Assembly (NCBI RefSeq): GCF_018139145.2 | Contig: NC_059486.1 | Location: forward strand, 10,416,001 to 10,480,000 | DNA from: Gymnogyps californianus | Taxonomy: Eukaryota; Chordata; Aves; Accipitriformes; Cathartidae | Direction: 5' to 3' | DNA length: 64,000 nucleotides | Part shown: positions 63,132-64,000 of the stretch, one piece after another | Numbering within the stretch: the stretch's first letter is position 1 | Layout: each line of letters opens with the position of its first letter | Notes under the pieces: generated by a model | Told to the model about the DNA's origin: nothing | What the model saw: the letters and a program-made list of their open reading frames with translations, nothing else | Database searches by the model: none | Made by a program: the position numbers and the translations under genes

Positions 63132-63200
63132 CTGATATTTGTACTGAAATAAAATCAGCAAAGAATAATGACAACAGAGCAGAGATAATAAATTCTCCAT
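63132..63200 (-). CDS. ADGRD1: ADGRD1 exon 1: start codon and signal peptide
   Basis: This segment encodes residues 1-23, beginning MENLLSLLCC and ending QYKYQ, close to the human start MEKLLRLCCW as I recall it. The context ACCATGG is a strong Kozak match. An in-frame TAG six bases upstream fixes this as the first possible start in the exon. A hydrophobic core (LLSLLCC, then SLLILF) makes it the signal peptide that sends the receptor into the secretory pathway. The exon ends in phase 0 at CAG followed by GTAATG. The signal cleavage site cannot be placed exactly and probably lies near the exon 1/2 junction. Confidence 0.88.
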
Positions 63201-63225
63201 GGTCTATTTAAGGTTAAAAGCACAA
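63201..63225 (-). other. ADGRD1: Putative 5' UTR piece after a splice acceptor
   Basis: On the minus strand the run TTTTATTTCAG ends at 63226 and resembles a splice acceptor, leaving 25 bases of leader before the ATG. An in-frame TAG lies at 63206-63204, two codons upstream of the ATG. The reading frame therefore cannot begin earlier in this exon. A non-coding exon upstream is inferred, not seen. Confidence 0.35.
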
Positions 63226-64000
63226 CTGAAATAAAATTCCTGTAAGATTTCAATCATAAGTTTTCCTTTGCTACTTTTTGTATTAAAAGGGACATTTTCC
63301 ATGCAGGTTCAAAAAGTCTGTTCCTTCAGTGATGGCAAAATATCCTTCCAGACCCTTTAAGTAGTATTTGCTTGCTTCACACTTTGATCTCTTCATTTAA
63401 CTATAAATAAATTACCGTGATTGGAGGAAAATTAAAAGAAATGTGCATCAGATCCAAAAGTTGTACTGTTCCATGGAAAAAAGTCAAATATTTCTGTTAC
63501 AATCTGTGCCAAAAAGAGAAGATCTTTTCTTCAACTTTCTTCCTATGGTTGTCTTTTCCTTTCAATTATTTTCACGTTGTCAGAGATCTGAAGCCAGTTT
63601 TAGTTTTGCTAGCAAGAAAATGTACTTCCTTATAGCACATAGGGTGTATAACTCTCACTATTTCCTCAGAAACTGAGCTGAAAAGAGTTGCTAACTCCTC
63701 GCTTGTCCAGCTCACGTTTGCACCTCCATCCCAGATCTTTTTGGGTGGAGAGCAAGTCTGAGTGATGTCATGCTTTCTTCTCAAACTTTGTCCCATTCTG
63801 GTACTCTATTTATATCACGTTGCTGCTGTCTCTTTTCTGGGTCCTAACACCAGCCAGCTAGGAACAAGTGGAAACAAGTCAATGTGCTTCAGCAAACAAA
63901 TAAAAGAGATTATTGCTCTTAGCAATCTGTACACTTAAAGAAGAATCAAAGCCAGAACAAGTGTTCATAATTCAAATGTTTAAGAAAAATAAAACAGGTT
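63226..64000 (-). promoter_or_regulatory. Upstream / 5' leader region of ADGRD1
   Basis: This stretch lies 5' of the first coding exon. No coding exon or known gene was recognised in it, although small chance open frames exist on both strands. It is AT-rich and is not a CpG island, so the real promoter may lie further upstream, beyond 64000. A polypyrimidine tract ending in TTTCAG at 63226 suggests that the leader is itself spliced onto the coding exon. The promoter label is an inference from position only. Confidence 0.3.

Larger units (their letters stand above)
30976..63200 (-). other. ADGRD1: ADGRD1 (GPR133) gene, 5' portion, 14 coding exons
   Basis: This is an adhesion GPCR of the plasma membrane. 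From family knowledge, ADGRD1 couples to Gs and raises cAMP, and its GAIN domain cleaves the receptor into an extracellular fragment and a 7TM fragment bearing a tethered agonist. Fourteen minus-strand segments translate, in order, into a protein that I can align from memory with mammalian ADGRD1 along its whole extracellular half. Key stretches are [50 protein letters not shown] and NLSGSPLIT. Every exon has a GT donor and an AG acceptor. Splice phases agree at all junctions except exon 9/10, where one base is missing. Without that loss the exons give 524 residues. The GPS, 7TM region and tail lie outside the window or were not recognised. The family member ADGRD2 is less likely, given the near-identity of the PTX segment to ADGRD1 as I recall it. 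Confidence 0.93.

Noticed and set aside
63572..63796. 74-codon minus-strand frame upstream of exon 1 as an alternative start of ADGRD1
   Set aside because: It does not resemble a signal peptide or the known N-terminus, and the ATG at 63200 has a strong context and an in-frame stop just upstream.
1..64000. CRISPR arrays, operons, prokaryotic or phage features
   Set aside because: No regularly spaced repeats, no dense coding and clear spliced vertebrate exons. The open frames outside the exons are short and random.

Overview
The window is vertebrate nuclear DNA, most likely from a bird. It is AT-rich, has no operons or dense coding, and shows short exons with GT-AG splice sites separated by kilobase introns. 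Two interspersed repeats read as CR1 LINE fragments, the typical LINE of birds and other sauropsids. Three weaker stretches look like very old MIR/tRNA-type SINEs. Overall repeat density is low, which fits a bird better than a mammal. A crocodilian or turtle is not excluded.

One protein-coding gene is recognisable, on the minus strand: ADGRD1 (adhesion G protein-coupled receptor D1, also called GPR133). Fourteen exons were placed by translation and splice-phase matching, running from the start codon at 63200 down to the donor after 30976. They encode about 524 residues: a signal peptide, the pentraxin/laminin-G-like (PTX) domain, a linker, and most of the GAIN domain. The GPCR proteolysis site, the tethered agonist, the seven transmembrane helices and the tail were not found. 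They are presumed to lie beyond position 1, which would make 1-30975 the 3'-most intron visible here (at least 31 kb).

Layout from right to left (direction of transcription): 63226-64000 is upstream or 5' leader sequence. Exons 1-2 (signal peptide and mature N-terminus) are separated by a 96-bp intron. Exons 3-7 (58944 to 46213) encode the PTX domain and include a 96-bp glycosylation-rich exon 4 that looks like an optional cassette. Exon 8 is a Thr-rich linker. Exons 9-14 (41802 to 30976) encode the GAIN region. The rest is intron, holding the repeats, simple-sequence tracts and hairpins listed.

The main oddity is a one-base frame break at the exon 9/exon 10 junction. Both exons are conserved and have good splice sites, but exon 9 is 155 bp where the flanking phases require 156. 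As written, the joined transcript would stop four codons later. This could be a sequence error, a lineage-specific deletion, or a sign that exon 9 is skipped (skipping restores frame). No CRISPR array, rRNA, intact virus, bacterial feature or second gene was seen.
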